A stretch of 64,000 nt of DNA from VAXT01 sp035318925 (GTDB lineage Bacteria; Actinomycetota; Thermoleophilia; Gaiellales; Gaiellaceae), in assembly GCA_035318925.1 (NCBI GenBank), contig DATHDS010000025.1:1-64000 (forward strand), in the 5' to 3' direction. The notes below the pieces were generated by a model. The model worked only from the letters and a program-made list of their open reading frames with translations, had not been told where the DNA came from and made no database searches. Both the position numbers and the translations under genes were made by a program. Position 1 is the first letter of the stretch. Each line of letters starts with the position of its first letter. Below, one piece after another: positions 24,707 through 33,296 of the stretch.

Positions 24707-25336
24707 ATGAGCGCACCCTACACCTGCATCATCGCCGACGACCACCCGGCGATCATCGATGCGGTATCCCGTTACCTCGAGGACGTCGAGGACGTCGAAA
24801 TCGTCGGCCGGGCGCGGGACGGCGACGAGGCTCTGCAGTTGATCGAGGAGCACGCTCCCAACGTCGCGGTCGTCGACGTCCGTATGCCGGGCGTTGACGG
24901 GATCGACATCGCCCGGAAGCTGACCGCGGAGGGATCGGAGACGGCGACCATCCTCTACACCGGCCATTCCGACCGGGCGCTCCTGCTGGAAGCCCTCGAC
25001 GCGGGCGCGCGCGGATTCCTCGTCAAGGAAGCGCCGCTCGACGATCTTGCGCGGGCGATCCGCACGATCTGTGACGGCGGAACCTACGTCGACCCGGCTC
25101 TGGCCGGCCTGCTTGCCGGGCAGCAGGCAGCCGAGCGCCTCCCGACAGTGACCAAGCGCGAGCGAGAGGTCCTGCGACTGCTCGCCGCCGGCATGCGCAA
25201 CGAACAGGTGGCAGTCGAGCTCTCGATCTCGCCGCTGACCGTTCGGTCACACGTGAAGAACGCGATGGAGAAGCTCGAGGCGGACACCCGCACGGAGGCG
25301 GTTGCGAGAGCCATCCGTGAGTCGTTGATCGCGTAG
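24707..25336 (+). CDS. NarL/FixJ-type response regulator
   Basis: The 209-residue protein has a receiver domain (CIIADDHPAI; phosphoacceptor in VVDVRMPGVDG near residue 59; lysine in FLVKEAP) and a LuxR-type HTH (LTKRE-like VTKREREVLRLLAAGMRNEQ, then SPLTVRSHVKNAMEKL). It is probably the DNA-binding output of one of the neighbouring kinases. Its C-terminus (TEAVARAIRESLIA) closely parallels that of the regulator at 30286-30903, so the two look like paralogs flanking a kinase module. Confidence 0.92.
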   Translation: MSAPYTCIIADDHPAIIDAVSRYLEDVEDVEIVGRARDGDEALQLIEEHAPNVAVVDVRMPGVDGIDIARKLTAEGSETATILYTGHSDRALLLEALDAGARGFLVKEAPLDDLARAIRTICDGGTYVDPALAGLLAGQQAAERLPTVTKREREVLRLLAAGMRNEQVAVELSISPLTVRSHVKNAMEKLEADTRTEAVARAIRESLIA

Positions 25337-25348
25337 AGCGCGCTCCCG

Positions 25349-25408
25349 CCTCCTGCAAAAGGAGGATTCGACGCTTCGGGAAAACCCGATGGCGCAGGAC
25401 GGCACCTG
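25349..25408 (+). promoter_or_regulatory. Structured leader with three consecutive hairpins
   Basis: In the 77-bp gap before the receiver gene three short hairpins follow each other: 25349-25365 (CCTCCT/AGGAGG), 25376-25389 (TCGGG/CCCGA around AAAA) and 25394-25408 (GCAGG/CCTGC). The first includes an anti-Shine-Dalgarno-like CCTCCT. It could be a terminator plus a leader of the receiver-kinase-HD-GYP operon. I could not match it to a known riboswitch class. Confidence 0.35.
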
Positions 25409-25413
25409 CCCCG

Positions 25414-25872
25414 ATGGTTAGGGACATGGCGGACCTTCCTATCGGCAAGACGCAGAAGCTCGCCTGCGTTTTGGCCGACGACCACGATCAACTCCTCGCT
25501 GCAACCGAGAGCCTGCTGCTCGACGAGGGCATCCAGGTCCTCGGGACCGCCAGGACCGGGTTGGGCGCTCTGAGGCTCCTCGAGGAACAGCCGACCACAG
25601 TCGTCGTGCTCGACCTGCGGCTTCCCGACCTCGACGGCCTCGAGGTTGCGCGTCGCGTGGCCGAGATCGCCCGCAAGAAGACCGCCGTCGTCATCTACGC
25701 GAGCGACGCAGACGAGCGAGTGGTCGCCGAGGCGCTCGACGCCGGCGTCCGCGCGGTCGTCCTCAAGGACGGTGCACCGGACAATCTTCTGACTGCACTG
25801 AGCTCCGTGGCGGCGGACGAGATCTACGTCGACCCGCAGCTCCGGCACAGCGGAAGCGAGGAATCGTCATGA
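25414..25872 (+). CDS. Single-domain response regulator (receiver only)
   Basis: The 152-residue protein is a receiver domain with acidic pocket ADDH, phosphoacceptor in VVLDLRLPDLDG and lysine in AVVLKDGA. After the final helix there are only about 20 residues and no output domain. It may shuttle phosphate between kinases or act through protein contacts. The ATG at 25414 is used here; a second in-frame ATG at 25426 is equally plausible. Its stop overlaps the following hybrid-kinase start as ATGA, so the two are translated together. Confidence 0.85.
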   Translation: MVRDMADLPIGKTQKLACVLADDHDQLLAATESLLLDEGIQVLGTARTGLGALRLLEEQPTTVVVLDLRLPDLDGLEVARRVAEIARKKTAVVIYASDADERVVAEALDAGVRAVVLKDGAPDNLLTALSSVAADEIYVDPQLRHSGSEESS

Positions 25873-28800
25873 CTCGGCTCCTCACTGCGGACGCCTGGCG
25901 CGAAGGACGCCTGTGGAAGGGCTATAGCCTCGTAGCACTCGCGCTCACGGTCGTGTACTTCCTGCTCGGTGGTCACACGGATACACAGCTCGTGATCTAC
26001 CAGATGTTCATCCTTGCGGCTCCGATCGCGATCGTCGCCGGAGTCCTGCGGCACCGGCCGGATCACAAACTGCTTTGGCTGCTCTTCGCGAGCGGCCTGG
26101 GCTTGTGGTGCATCGGGGACGCCTATTGGGGCTACTACCGCTGGTTTCTCGGCGAGCAGGCTCCATATCCGTCGTTCGCAGACGTCGCGTACCTCGGCGG
26201 CTACTTCCCCCTCATCGCCGGGGGCTTCCTCCTGGTCCGCGGCTGGGGCCGACCACGCCTCGGGGATATGCTGGACCTCGCGATCGTCTCGCTTGCGGCC
26301 GGCATCGTCTCCGCGATCTTCTTGCTCAAGCCGCTGGTTTCGACATCGGACCCGATGTTCGCGAAGTGGATCGCGGTCGGCTTCCCCGTTGCGGATTTCG
26401 TGATCCTGGTCGTGCTCGCGCAGCTCATGTTCCGCCGGCGCATGATGAACTTCGCGCTCCGGGCGACCATCGTCGCAACCGGAGCGTTGGTGGTCTCCGA
26501 TGCCGTCTACAGCTACCTCGCGCTCACGGGCTCGTACACCACTGGAATGATCATCGACGCAGGCTGGCTTGCCTGTTACTCCCTCTGGCCGATCGCGGCG
26601 CTCCATCCCTCGATGGCTCGGATCAGATCGCTGCCCAGGAACGAGACGGTGGGGCTGTCGGTCTGGCGCATCGGAGCGCTTCTGTCCGCAATGCTCGCCG
26701 CTCCCGCCCTACTGATCGTGCAGACAGCCTTGCATCGGCATGTCGAAACCGGCGAAATCGGAGTCATCATTGTCGCGACGACGCTGTTGGTCGCCGCGCG
26801 CGTCTGGATCCTTCAGCGCGATACCAAGAAGGCGCAGACGGCGCTCGCTCGAATGGACGAGCGACTTCGCGTCGCGCAAGGGGTTGAAGGCATCAGCACG
26901 TGGGAAATGGACCTCGTGACCGGCCACGTGTCCGTGTCGGAGCAGCTCGCCGCGATGATCTCGGGCCCATCCGAGACCGAGGTGACGGGCGAGAACTGGG
27001 CCAAGTTCGTTCATCCCGACGACATCGAGCGGGTCACGGAAACCTTCGAACACGCCCGCAAGCACGGGGGTCATTTTGCGTACGAGTACCGCTTCCGCTC
27101 TCCCAACGGCGAGGAAGGGTCGCTGTTCTCACGCGGAAAGGTCTTCCTCGGGGAGAACGGCACCCACCCCCGTGCCGTCGGCATCGCCGTCGACATCACC
27201 GACCGTGAAGCGATGGAAAAGCGACTCGAACGCAGCGAGGAGCGGTTGCAGCTGGCACAGAAGCTCGGCGGGGTTGGCACTTGGGACACCGACCTCGTGA
27301 CGGGCGAGATCACCTGGTCGGAGAGTCTTCGCGAGATCTCCGGCGTCGATGACGATGTTCAGCCGACGAACGAGACCTTCGCGCAGCTAGTCCATCCCGA
27401 CGACCGCCCCGGACTGACACAGGCGATGGCGAGGAGCATCGAGGACGGCCAGGACTTCGAGTACGAGTATCGGCTCCGGCGGCCGAACGACGGCGAGCAG
27501 CGCTGGATCCTCACGAGAGGCCGGAGAATGACGGACGCGAAGGGGAACGCAGTTCGCTTCCTCGGAATCGCACTCGACATCACCGAGCGGCACGCGATGG
27601 ACGAACAACTCAAGCGCAGCGCGGAAGGGATGCGCATGGCTCAGGAGCTCGGCGGTGTCGGCAGCTGGGATGCCGACCTGGTCACGGGCAAAACGACGTG
27701 GTCGAAGAATCTGCGCCGGATCTCTGGCGTGACCGATGACGTGGACGCAACTCGCGAGTCGTTCATTGCGCTCGTCCATCCCGACGATCGCGCGGGATTC
27801 GAAGCGGCGATGGTTGCGGCCGTGGACCGCGGCGGCCATCTCGAGCTCGAATTCCGCCTCGTCCGGCCAAGCGACGGCGAGCTGCGTTGGATGCTCACCA
27901 GAGGGGATGCGGTGATCGGTCCGAACGGCAACTCGAGCCGCTTCCTCGGCGTAGTGGTCGACATCACCGAGGGCCACCTGGCACAGGAGCATCGGGCGAA
28001 GCTCGAGCGCCAGTTGCGACAGGCTCATAAGCTCGAGGCCGTCGGCCGTCTCGCAGGCGGCGTCGCGCACGACTTCAACAACATCTTGCTCGCCATCCGC
28101 GGCAACGGCGAGCTCGCCCTCGACGCGCTGAAGGACGGTGAGAACGCCACCGAGGAGGTCGAGGAGATGGTCGCCGCAGCCGACCGCGCCGCGGCTCTCA
28201 CGGCGCAGCTCCTTGCCTACAGCCGCCGCCAGGTGCTCCAGGCCGAGGTCCTCGACCTGAACGAGATCGTCCGAGACATGGACAAGCTCCTACGCCGAAT
28301 GATCGGCGAGGACGTCGAGCTGCACGCCGTCGTCGCCGACGAGGCCGTCCTGATCAACGCGGACCGCAGTCAGATCGAGCAGGTGATCGCGAACCTGGCC
28401 GTGAACGCCCGTGAAGCGATGCCGGAAGGCGGCGTGCTCACGGTCGAAGTGGCGATGGCAGAGATCGGATCGGAGCACGCGATCGACCTTCCGCCCGGAC
28501 CGTATGCCAGGCTCACCGTCAACGACACGGGCGCCGGAATGGATCCGGAGACGGTGGCAAAGGTCTTCGAGCCGTTCTTCACGACCAAGGAGGAGGGGAC
28601 TGGGTTCGGGCTCTCGACCGTCCACGGGATCGTCGTGCAGAGCGGCGGCTCGGTCTGGGTGTACAGCGAGGTCGACCACGGGACCACCTTCAAGATCTTT
28701 CTTCCGCTGACCGAGCAGGCGCAACCTCTGGAATCGACCTTGCCCGACAAGCCCGCCGTCATCGCCCGGAGCGAGGGTGAGACGATTCTGCTCGTCGAGG

Positions 28801-29165
28801 ACGACCCGCATGTTCAACGGATCGTCCGCAACATTCTGAGTCGGTCGGGCTATCGCGTCCTGGCTGCCGGTGGTGGCGGGGAAGCCATTCGGCTCGCCGG
28901 AAACGGCGGCGGCACGATCCACCTGCTCCTGAGCGATCTCGTCATGCCCGGCACGAGCGGACGCGAGCTCGCCGTGCAGATCCAGGGGCTCCGTCCCGAC
29001 ATCGCGATTCTCTACATGTCCGGATACACCGACGACGCGGTCATCCGCCGCGGCGTTCTCGAGGCGGGCATGGCTTTCATCCAGAAGCCCTTCGGCGCCG
29101 ATGACCTCGTGCGCCGGGTTCGCGAAGTGCTCGACTCCGACCGCGACCGGATGGTGGCGGCATGA
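25869..29165 (+). CDS. Membrane hybrid histidine kinase with three PAS domains and C-terminal receiver
   Basis: The protein has 1,098 residues. About nine hydrophobic segments (residues 18-310) form an unnamed integral membrane sensor. Three PAS/PAC repeats follow, each opening like RLRVAQGVEGISTWEMDL or MRMAQELGGVGSWDADL. HisKA has the phosphohistidine at residue 734 (GGVAHDFNNILLAI), then HATPase (NDTGAGMDPE, GTGFGLSTVHGIV), and a receiver with aspartate 1023 (LLLSDLVMPG). The second and third PAS units are close copies. The domain order implies an internal relay. It overlaps its neighbours on both sides by 4 bp, in one operon with the receiver and HD-GYP genes. Confidence 0.88.
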   Translation: MTRLLTADAWREGRLWKGYSLVALALTVVYFLLGGHTDTQLVIYQMFILAAPIAIVAGVLRHRPDHKLLWLLFASGLGLWCIGDAYWGYYRWFLGEQAPYPSFADVAYLGGYFPLIAGGFLLVRGWGRPRLGDMLDLAIVSLAAGIVSAIFLLKPLVSTSDPMFAKWIAVGFPVADFVILVVLAQLMFRRRMMNFALRATIVATGALVVSDAVYSYLALTGSYTTGMIIDAGWLACYSLWPIAALHPSMARIRSLPRNETVGLSVWRIGALLSAMLAAPALLIVQTALHRHVETGEIGVIIVATTLLVAARVWILQRDTKKAQTALARMDERLRVAQGVEGISTWEMDLVTGHVSVSEQLAAMISGPSETEVTGENWAKFVHPDDIERVTETFEHARKHGGHFAYEYRFRSPNGEEGSLFSRGKVFLGENGTHPRAVGIAVDITDREAMEKRLERSEERLQLAQKLGGVGTWDTDLVTGEITWSESLREISGVDDDVQPTNETFAQLVHPDDRPGLTQAMARSIEDGQDFEYEYRLRRPNDGEQRWILTRGRRMTDAKGNAVRFLGIALDITERHAMDEQLKRSAEGMRMAQELGGVGSWDADLVTGKTTWSKNLRRISGVTDDVDATRESFIALVHPDDRAGFEAAMVAAVDRGGHLELEFRLVRPSDGELRWMLTRGDAVIGPNGNSSRFLGVVVDITEGHLAQEHRAKLERQLRQAHKLEAVGRLAGGVAHDFNNILLAIRGNGELALDALKDGENATEEVEEMVAAADRAAALTAQLLAYSRRQVLQAEVLDLNEIVRDMDKLLRRMIGEDVELHAVVADEAVLINADRSQIEQVIANLAVNAREAMPEGGVLTVEVAMAEIGSEHAIDLPPGPYARLTVNDTGAGMDPETVAKVFEPFFTTKEEGTGFGLSTVHGIVVQSGGSVWVYSEVDHGTTFKIFLPLTEQAQPLESTLPDKPAVIARSEGETILLVEDDPHVQRIVRNILSRSGYRVLAAGGGGEAIRLAGNGGGTIHLLLSDLVMPGTSGRELAVQIQGLRPDIAILYMSGYTDDAVIRRGVLEAGMAFIQKPFGADDLVRRVREVLDSDRDRMVAA

Positions 29166-30289
29166 CGACTGCGAAGCCACGAATCCTGATCGTCGACGAC
29201 GACCCGACCGTACGCTCGATGCTCTCTCGCATGCTCGGTCGCCAGGGCTACGACTGCGAACCGGCTGCGAGCGCGGCGGATGCTCGTCAGATGCTGGCGA
29301 GCGCGCCGTTCGACCTCGCGCTCTGCGACCTGAACATGCCGGGCGAATCCGGCCTCGAGCTCATCGAGCACGTCGCCGCCGAGCATCCCGACACGGCCAC
29401 GATCATGGTCACCGGCGCCGACGACTCGGAGATTGCCGGGAAGGCGCTCGAGCTCGGCACGTACGGCTACGTCATCAAGCCCTTCTACAACAATGAGCTC
29501 CTGATCAACATCGCGAACGCGCTCCGTCGCCGTCGCCTCGAGCTCGAGAGCCGGACGCGCCGCACGACGCTCGAGACTGCGGTCCGCGAGCGCACCGCCG
29601 AGCTCCAGACGAGCGTCAAGGCCCTGCGACGGACCGAGCACGAGCTTCGCCAGTCGCAGAAAGAGACGATCTACCGCCTCTCGCGAGCCGCCGAGTTCCG
29701 CGACGGAGACATGGCCCCCCACATCGAGAGCATGAGTCACTTCTGCCACCTGCTCGCGGAGCGGCTCAGGCTCGATCGCGAGTTCTGCGCGCTGCTCCTT
29801 CTCGCAAGCCCTCTGCACGACGTCGGCAAGATCGCGATTCCGGATCGGATCCTGCTGAAGCCGGGCCCGCTCGACGCCGAGGAGCGCGAGGTCGTCCAGA
29901 CCCACGCAGAGATCGGCTATCGCATGCTGACCGGCTCCGGGGGCGAGATGCTCGAGTTGGCGGCCAGCATCGCCTGGACTCACCACGAGCACTTCGACGG
30001 CGGCGGCTACCCCCGTGGCATCGTTGGATCGAACATCCCGGTCGAGGGCCGGATCGCAGCGGTCGCCGACGTCTTCGACGCGTTGACCAGCGACCGGGTC
30101 TACCGGCCGGCCTTCACGATCGAGCAGGCCGTGGCGGAGATGCGCCTGCTGCGCGGCACGCAATTCGATCCCGCCGTGCTCGACGTGTTCCTGGACTCGC
30201 TCGAACAGGTGCTCGAGGTCAAGAACATGTACGGAACACGTAGCTCGGCAACGACGTCAGCGGCGATTGAGCTCGCCCTCTCAGCATGA
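29162..30289 (+). CDS. Response regulator with HD-GYP domain (cyclic-di-GMP phosphodiesterase)
   Basis: The 375-residue protein has a receiver (ILIVDDDPTVR; phosphoacceptor in LALCDLNMPGESG; lysine in YVIKPF), a coiled-coil linker (about 125-170), and an HD-GYP domain with SPLHDVGKIAIPD, HAEIGYRML and HHEHFDGGGYPRG. The HD metal ligands and the GYP loop are intact, so hydrolysis of cyclic-di-GMP is predicted, controlled by phosphorylation from the preceding hybrid kinase. It is the RpfG/PdeR-like architecture. No diguanylate cyclase (GGDEF) is in the window. Both ends overlap neighbouring genes as ATGA. Confidence 0.9.
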   Translation: MTTAKPRILIVDDDPTVRSMLSRMLGRQGYDCEPAASAADARQMLASAPFDLALCDLNMPGESGLELIEHVAAEHPDTATIMVTGADDSEIAGKALELGTYGYVIKPFYNNELLINIANALRRRRLELESRTRRTTLETAVRERTAELQTSVKALRRTEHELRQSQKETIYRLSRAAEFRDGDMAPHIESMSHFCHLLAERLRLDREFCALLLLASPLHDVGKIAIPDRILLKPGPLDAEEREVVQTHAEIGYRMLTGSGGEMLELAASIAWTHHEHFDGGGYPRGIVGSNIPVEGRIAAVADVFDALTSDRVYRPAFTIEQAVAEMRLLRGTQFDPAVLDVFLDSLEQVLEVKNMYGTRSSATTSAAIELALSA

Positions 30290-30903
30290 GCGAACGGACG
30301 ACCGTCCTCCTGGCCGACGATCATCCCGGCATCCTCGCCGCGGTCTCGAAGTACCTGGACAGGAACGGGCTGGACGTCGTCGCCAGCGCACAGGATGGAT
30401 ACGAGGCGCTGAGGCTGATCGAGGAGAAGCAGCCGGACATCGCCCTGCTGGACGTCCGGATGCCGGGTGCGAGCGGGATCGAGGTCACGAGGCTCGCAGC
30501 CCGACGAGCTCCCGAGACCGCGGTCATCCTCTTCAGCGGTTACGGCAGCCGCGGCCAGGTCGCCGAGGCGCTCGATGCCGGCGCGCGGGGATTCCTGATC
30601 AAGAACGTCGCACTGGCGGAGGTCCTCCGCGCAGTCCAGGTCGTCTCGAGAGGCGGGACGTACATCGACGCAACGCTCGCCGCGGGCTTCGCCGTTCCCG
30701 AGGACGGCCCCACGCTCACCCGTCGCCAGCGAAACGTGCTGCGCTTGCTCGCAAGCGGCGAGCGGTACGAGGAGATCGGGCGCGACCTCTTCGTCTCGAC
30801 GGCGACGGTCCGCAAGATCATGTTCAACGTCAAGTCCGAGCTCGGCGCCGCAACGGCGACCGAGGCGGTCGCCGCCGCGCTCCGCCACTCCTTGATCGCC
30901 TAG
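30286..30903 (+). CDS. NarL/FixJ-type response regulator
   Basis: The 205-residue protein has a receiver (VLLADDHPGI; phosphoacceptor in LLDVRMPGASG; lysine in FLIKNVA) and a LuxR-type HTH (LTRRQRNVLRLLASGERYEE). The recognition helix STATVRKIMFNVKSEL differs from the usual TVRSHVKNI pattern, so its operator probably differs from that of the paralog at 24707. It is the last gene of the four-gene overlapping operon starting at 25414 and is the likely DNA-binding output of that system. Confidence 0.9.
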   Translation: MSERTTVLLADDHPGILAAVSKYLDRNGLDVVASAQDGYEALRLIEEKQPDIALLDVRMPGASGIEVTRLAARRAPETAVILFSGYGSRGQVAEALDAGARGFLIKNVALAEVLRAVQVVSRGGTYIDATLAAGFAVPEDGPTLTRRQRNVLRLLASGERYEEIGRDLFVSTATVRKIMFNVKSELGAATATEAVAAALRHSLIA

Positions 30904-30970
30904 CGCCGGACCCTCCTGGCACGTCCCTCAATCTGAGGCCCCCGTTTGCCGATGCATGGGAGGCGCGAGT

Positions 30971-30994
30971 AGGTCCTCGCGCGCGCGAGAACCT
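30971..30994 (+). promoter_or_regulatory. Palindrome immediately before the sensor-kinase start
   Basis: AGGT-C-CTCGCG (30971-30981) mirrors CGCGAG-A-ACCT (30984-30994) with one unpaired position, ending at the base before the ATG at 30995. As RNA it would block ribosome access; as DNA it could be an operator. If translation starts at 30956 instead, it lies within codons. Confidence 0.35.
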
Positions 30995-32476
30995 ATGCCC
31001 GGCAAATCCCCCCGCCTCACACTCCGAATTGCGTGCTACACGGCCGCTGCGCTCCTGTTCGCGGCCGGGGCGCTCCTCTGGTTCGTCGACCAGCGGGCCA
31101 CTGCGCAGGCGGAAGGCCGCGCCGCGGCCCGCGCGCACTTTGTCGCCGACCTTCTCCTGCCCGATCGGCTGACCCGAGCCGACTTCGAACGACCGGTCAC
31201 GGGTCGACGGCGCAGCCGGCTCAACACTCTCTTCCTCAGAGTCGTGCAGACCCAGCCGATCAAACGCGTGAGCCTGATCGCGCCGAACGGCCAGATCACC
31301 TATTCGACGGATCACCGCTTGATCGGCGAGCTGCCTCACGCCCGAGACAACGTGGCAGGCGCGTCCGCCGGTCGTGAGATTCGCGCGGTCGAGACGACCG
31401 AGATCGACGGTCGGCGCGTGAAGGTGTTCGAGACCTACCTGCCGGTGCAGTCGAAGGGCACGAATGCCGCTCCTCTCGGTGTCTTCGAGCTCTCTCAGGA
31501 CTACAAGAAGGGAGTCTCCGACCGTGCCAGGAGCACGGTCCTGCCGGTGGGCGGCTTCCTGCTCCTGGCGCTGATCGTGCTCTGCGCCACGCTCGTGCCG
31601 ATTCTGCGTCGAGTGACGGCCGCGGTCGAAGAGCGAAATCGCCGTCTCGTTCAGCAGGCCGCTACCCTCGAGCGCTCGCTGGCCGCGGCCCACGAGGCAC
31701 GGACCGAGGCCGAAGCCGCCCGGCGCGCCCTGGTCGAGCAGAACAAGCGACTCCGCGAGCTCGACCGCCTCAAGGACGAGTTCCTCTCGCTCGTCTCTCA
31801 CGAGCTACGGACGCCGTTGACCTCGATTCGCGGCTACCTCGATCTCGTGCTCGACGAGGAGGCCGGTGAGCTGAACCCCGAGCAGCGCCGGTTCCTCCAG
31901 GCCGTCGAGCGCAACTCCGGCCGGCTGCTGCGGCTCGTCGGCGACCTGCTCTTCGTCGCCCAGGCCGACGCCGGCCGCCTCTCGCTCGAACAGGGCAAGG
32001 TCGACCTGGCCGCGCTCGCCGCCGAATGTGTCGAAGGCGCCGCGCCCGCCGCGGTCGAGAAGTCGATCGAGCTCGTTCTCGTTGCCAAGCCGGTGCCGGC
32101 GTTCGTCGGCGACCGAGGCCGGCTGGCCCAGGTGCTCGACAACCTCGTCTCCAACGCGCTCAAGTTCACACCCGAAGGCGGCAGGGTCGAGGTCAGCACG
32201 AAGCTGAACGGCGAGCACGTCTCGGTCGAAGTCTCGGACACTGGCATCGGCATTCCAGTCGCCGACCAGCCGCGCCTCTTCGAGCGCTTCTTCCGCTCCT
32301 CTGTCGCCGCCGACCAGGCGATCCCCGGCACGGGCCTCGGGCTGGCGATCGTGAAGGCGATCGTCGAGGCACACAACGGCGAGATCAGGATCGACAGCAA
32401 GGAAGGCCGCGGCACCACGTTCCGGGTCGACCTGCCGCTGACGGCCGAGACCGAGAACGTCGAGGAAGCGGCGTGA
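30995..32476 (+). CDS. Membrane sensor histidine kinase (HisKA/HATPase)
   Basis: The protein has about 493 residues. Two membrane segments (about 12-31 and 193-213) flank an extracytoplasmic sensor of about 160 residues. A coiled coil (about 220-280) leads to HisKA with FLSLVSHELRTPLTSIRGYL and HATPase motifs (DNLVSNALKFTPEGG, VSDTGIGIP, GTGLGLAIVKAIVEAH). This is a classic PhoR/EnvZ-type kinase. The frame is open to an ATG at 30956, but those 13 codons have low G+C at third positions, so 30995 is preferred. It overlaps the next receiver gene by 4 bp (GTGA). The PhoB-type regulator at 33297 is a plausible output partner. Confidence 0.87.
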   Translation: MPGKSPRLTLRIACYTAAALLFAAGALLWFVDQRATAQAEGRAAARAHFVADLLLPDRLTRADFERPVTGRRRSRLNTLFLRVVQTQPIKRVSLIAPNGQITYSTDHRLIGELPHARDNVAGASAGREIRAVETTEIDGRRVKVFETYLPVQSKGTNAAPLGVFELSQDYKKGVSDRARSTVLPVGGFLLLALIVLCATLVPILRRVTAAVEERNRRLVQQAATLERSLAAAHEARTEAEAARRALVEQNKRLRELDRLKDEFLSLVSHELRTPLTSIRGYLDLVLDEEAGELNPEQRRFLQAVERNSGRLLRLVGDLLFVAQADAGRLSLEQGKVDLAALAAECVEGAAPAAVEKSIELVLVAKPVPAFVGDRGRLAQVLDNLVSNALKFTPEGGRVEVSTKLNGEHVSVEVSDTGIGIPVADQPRLFERFFRSSVAADQAIPGTGLGLAIVKAIVEAHNGEIRIDSKEGRGTTFRVDLPLTAETENVEEAA

Positions 32477-32886
32477 TCGAGCGCCAGTCCTCCGCTCGCC
32501 AGGTGGTGCTGATCGCCGACGACGACGAGGACATCCTCGAGCTCCTCTCGTTCCGCCTCGAGCGAGCCGGGTACGAGATCGTCCAGGCGAGAAACGGCGA
32601 CGAGGCGCTGCGGCTCGCTCTCGACCTCCATCCGGCCCTCGCCGTCCTCGACGTGATGATGCCCGGTCTCGACGGCTTCGAGGTCACACGGGAACTGCGC
32701 CGCAACGCAGCGACGAGCGCGACGCCGGTCATCCTCCTGACCGCAAGAGCTCAGGCGACCGACATCGCCCGCGGCATGGCGGCCGGGGCCGACGACTACG
32801 TGAGGAAGCCGTTCGACGCGCGCGACCTCGCGGACCGGGTCGACCGCCTGCTTCGCCCTCCGCCTCCGCCCCACGTCGCCCGCTAG
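32473..32886 (+). CDS. Single-domain response regulator (receiver only)
   Basis: The 137-residue protein is a receiver with acidic pocket IADDDED, phosphoacceptor in AVLDVMMPGLDGFEV and lysine in DDYVRKPFDARDL, ending in a proline-rich tail (RPPPPPHVAR). All active-site residues of a PhoB/CheY-type receiver are present, but there is no output domain. The GTG start overlaps the kinase stop (GTGA at 32473-32476), so it is probably the kinase's direct partner and passes phosphate on, or acts through protein contacts. Confidence 0.85.
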   Translation: MIERQSSARQVVLIADDDEDILELLSFRLERAGYEIVQARNGDEALRLALDLHPALAVLDVMMPGLDGFEVTRELRRNAATSATPVILLTARAQATDIARGMAAGADDYVRKPFDARDLADRVDRLLRPPPPPHVAR

Positions 32887-32916
32887 TCATCCTGGAAGCG
32901 AGTTACGCTCGCGGCG

Positions 32917-33292
32917 GTGGCGAAGATCCTGATAGTCGACGACGACCAGGACACCCGGCAGGTCCTGAAGATCCGTCTGGAGACGAACGGATACGAAACT
33001 GCGTTCGCCTGGGACGCGGTGACGGCGATCTCCGTGACGCGCGAGGAGCGACCCGATCTGATCCTGCTCGACTTCGGCCTGCCCGGCGGCGACGCCGTCG
33101 TCGTCATGGAGCGACTGCGGGCGTTCCCGGCGCTCGCCGACACCCCGGTCGTCGTCGTCAGCGCTCGCAAACCGCTTGGAACCGAACAGCGCGCACTCGC
33201 CCGGGGGCGCCTTCGCCTATGTCCAGAACCCGATCGACAACGAGCAGCTGCTCGCCATCATCCGCAGGGTCCTCGGCGAGGAATCGGGCTGA
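32917..33292 (+). CDS. Receiver-only response regulator, frameshifted near its 3' end
   Basis: From the GTG at 32917 the frame encodes a receiver (ILIVDDDQDTRQVL; phosphoacceptor in LILLDFGLPGGDA; PVVVVSARKP). After about residue 94 the frame becomes arginine-rich and runs to 33324, over the end of the convergent PhoB-type gene. Shifting by one base at the run of five G around 33200 restores AFAYVQNPIDNEQLLAIIRR and a stop at 33290-33292. One extra G, real or a sequencing error, explains this. The conserved lysine-proline is asparagine-proline here, so phosphorylation control may already be altered. Confidence 0.65.
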
Positions 33293-33296
33293 GCGA

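Noticed and set aside
25337..25425. A cyclic-di-GMP (GEMM) riboswitch
   Set aside because: GACGC and GATGGC fragments are present but the conserved core and tetraloop-receptor arrangement could not be aligned; reported only as a structured leader.
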